The position numbers and the translations under genes were made by a program. A stretch of DNA of 5,584 nucleotides from Rickettsiales bacterium (GTDB lineage: Bacteria; Pseudomonadota; Alphaproteobacteria; Rickettsiales; Deianiraeaceae), in contig JAFUUN010000009.1 in NCBI GenBank assembly GCA_017477855.1, positions 1-5,584 of the forward strand. Direction: 5' to 3'. The notes below the pieces were generated by a model. The model did no database searches. It was not told the DNA's origin and was given only the letters and a program-made list of their open reading frames with translations. The stretch's first letter is position 1. Each line of letters starts with the position of its first letter. Positions 4,731 through 5,584 of the stretch are shown here, piece by piece.

Positions 4731-5584
4731 ATGTCTGTAAAAATTATTGCTGGTCCTTGTTCCATAAATAACAACAATGTGAAAGAATTGCATGAAATTG
4801 CTTCAATGAATACGCCAAACCGTAAGGTTATTGAAGGATTGAGAGTTGTTGGTTTAAAAAGTCGCACAGAGCTTAAACACTCATCGGAATACATGGGAAT
4901 TGATTTTGATGTGCACTTAAAATTGTGCTGCGATTTGATAAACGGCGTCTACTCTTTAACGCCAAGCATGACGTATCCAAGTGCAGAAATTGCGAAGGAT
5001 GTAATTGCTAAACATGGAGAGTTGAAAATTGCGAGCGAGATTGTTGACCCATTTTTGCAAATTCCTGTTTACGCTCAAAATCTTGGAGACAAATTTATCC
5101 CTTGGAACCCTGCCGTGGACCAGCTTGGATGGCTGCTTGGAACTATTGGTGAATATGCAAAAAAATACAACTTGTCAATAGGTATCAAAAACGCAAAAAA
5201 TCTTGGAACATCCATTGTTGAAAGTGAAATTCATAACCGCACTGCGCCAATGGAAAAGGTGTGGAAGGGTTTAGCGACATACACAGGAATTCACGGAGAC
5301 AAGAGTAGAATTATAATGATACAAAGAGGTATTGATGACCCATTAAAGGGCGATTTCCGAAACTTCCCAGTGCATAAGTGCGCGGCGAGAGTGAAAAAAG
5401 ACACGGGATACCAAATGTTTTTTGATCCAAGCCACGTTTGCGGGCCAAAATTGCGCGACCAAATTGTTGACAAAACACTTGAAGCGTTGCGGCTAAAACT
5501 TGATGACGGCAGGTATTTGTACGATGGTATTTTGATTGAAACAGGTACATCAACGACTGACACAGAGCAGCATATAACCATCAA
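4731..5584 (+). CDS. Class I DAHP synthase-like enzyme (3' end outside window)
   Basis: DAHP synthase condenses phosphoenolpyruvate with erythrose 4-phosphate in the first step of the shikimate pathway. The 284 codons visible keep the class I landmarks: AGPCSI (7-12), R38 and K43 in LRVVGLKSRT, ASEIVDP (101-107), GIKN with Lys153, MIQRG with Arg199, FDPSH (231-235), and IE...TDTEQ near 269-280. The four expected metal ligands are present as Cys10, His235, Glu270 and Asp277. Pro is replaced by Ser in the KPRT motif, and His by Gly after Glu270 (E.H reads ETG). The chain enters the catalytic barrel within four residues of Met1, so it lacks an N-terminal allosteric extension. KDO8P synthase is a relative but fits less well. 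ATG 4731 is the first ATG in a frame closed at 4647; a TTG at 4683 is less likely. No Shine-Dalgarno sequence is seen. A weak TTGCCA (4700-4705) with a T-rich -10 would give an almost leaderless message. Confidence 0.85.
   Translation, partial: MSVKIIAGPCSINNNNVKELHEIASMNTPNRKVIEGLRVVGLKSRTELKHSSEYMGIDFDVHLKLCCDLINGVYSLTPSMTYPSAEIAKDVIAKHGELKIASEIVDPFLQIPVYAQNLGDKFIPWNPAVDQLGWLLGTIGEYAKKYNLSIGIKNAKNLGTSIVESEIHNRTAPMEKVWKGLATYTGIHGDKSRIIMIQRGIDDPLKGDFRNFPVHKCAARVKKDTGYQMFFDPSHVCGPKLRDQIVDKTLEALRLKLDDGRYLYDGILIETGTSTTDTEQHITI

Noticed and set aside
5291..5584. Long open frames on the minus strand opposite the DAHP synthase
   Set aside because: They lie entirely antisense to a gene with clear catalytic motifs and show no recognisable protein features.

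Overview
This AT-rich bacterial window carries four complete protein genes, one 3'-truncated gene, and two gene-free stretches (about 380 and 430 bases) that hold most of the unusual signal. The ATP synthase alpha subunit has the wording typical of alphaproteobacteria and mitochondria. Together with the acetylglutamate-kinase-like gene next to a HAD phosphatase, the lone atpA, and the lack of Shine-Dalgarno sequences, this suggests a reduced, possibly host-associated alphaproteobacterium (Rickettsiales or Holosporales-like). A DAHP synthase-like gene implies aromatic biosynthesis is kept, which would be unusual for a classical intracellular Rickettsia. The taxonomic placement is inference.

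Layout, left to right. Bases 1-157: a minus-strand promoter and the first 19 codons of a gene leaving the window through a (TC/GA)n microsatellite. Bases 158-2324, minus strand: atpA followed by a LysE-type exporter, with one base between stop and start. Bases 2325-2704: a divergent control region with a weak atpA promoter and a strong plus-strand promoter, which leads into a second short reading frame with a (GA)n tract and then to the argB-like gene. Bases 2705-3631: an argB-like gene with a degenerate active site. Bases 3632-4303, minus strand: a HAD phosphatase whose stop codon directly abuts the stop of the argB-like gene. Bases 4304-4730: the HAD promoter, a perfect hairpin, and a leader with a small frame ending FYFYFYI. 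From 4731: a DAHP synthase running off the right end.

Three points stand out. (1) The promoter/start/GA-tract unit at the left edge recurs, inverted, at 2390-2486. It has the same -35/-10 spacing and the same pre-start motif, and its GA tract lies inside the reading frame in both copies, as in phase-variable contingency loci. (2) A 25-codon frame dense in Phe and Tyr codons, with competing hairpins, lies just upstream of a DAHP synthase that lacks an N-terminal regulatory domain. This looks like a candidate Phe/Tyr attenuator. (3) No gene has a Shine-Dalgarno sequence. Three starts instead follow ACTTGTTTT, and several -35-like boxes sit only about 31-39 bases before the start codon, which suggests leaderless or U-rich-leader translation.
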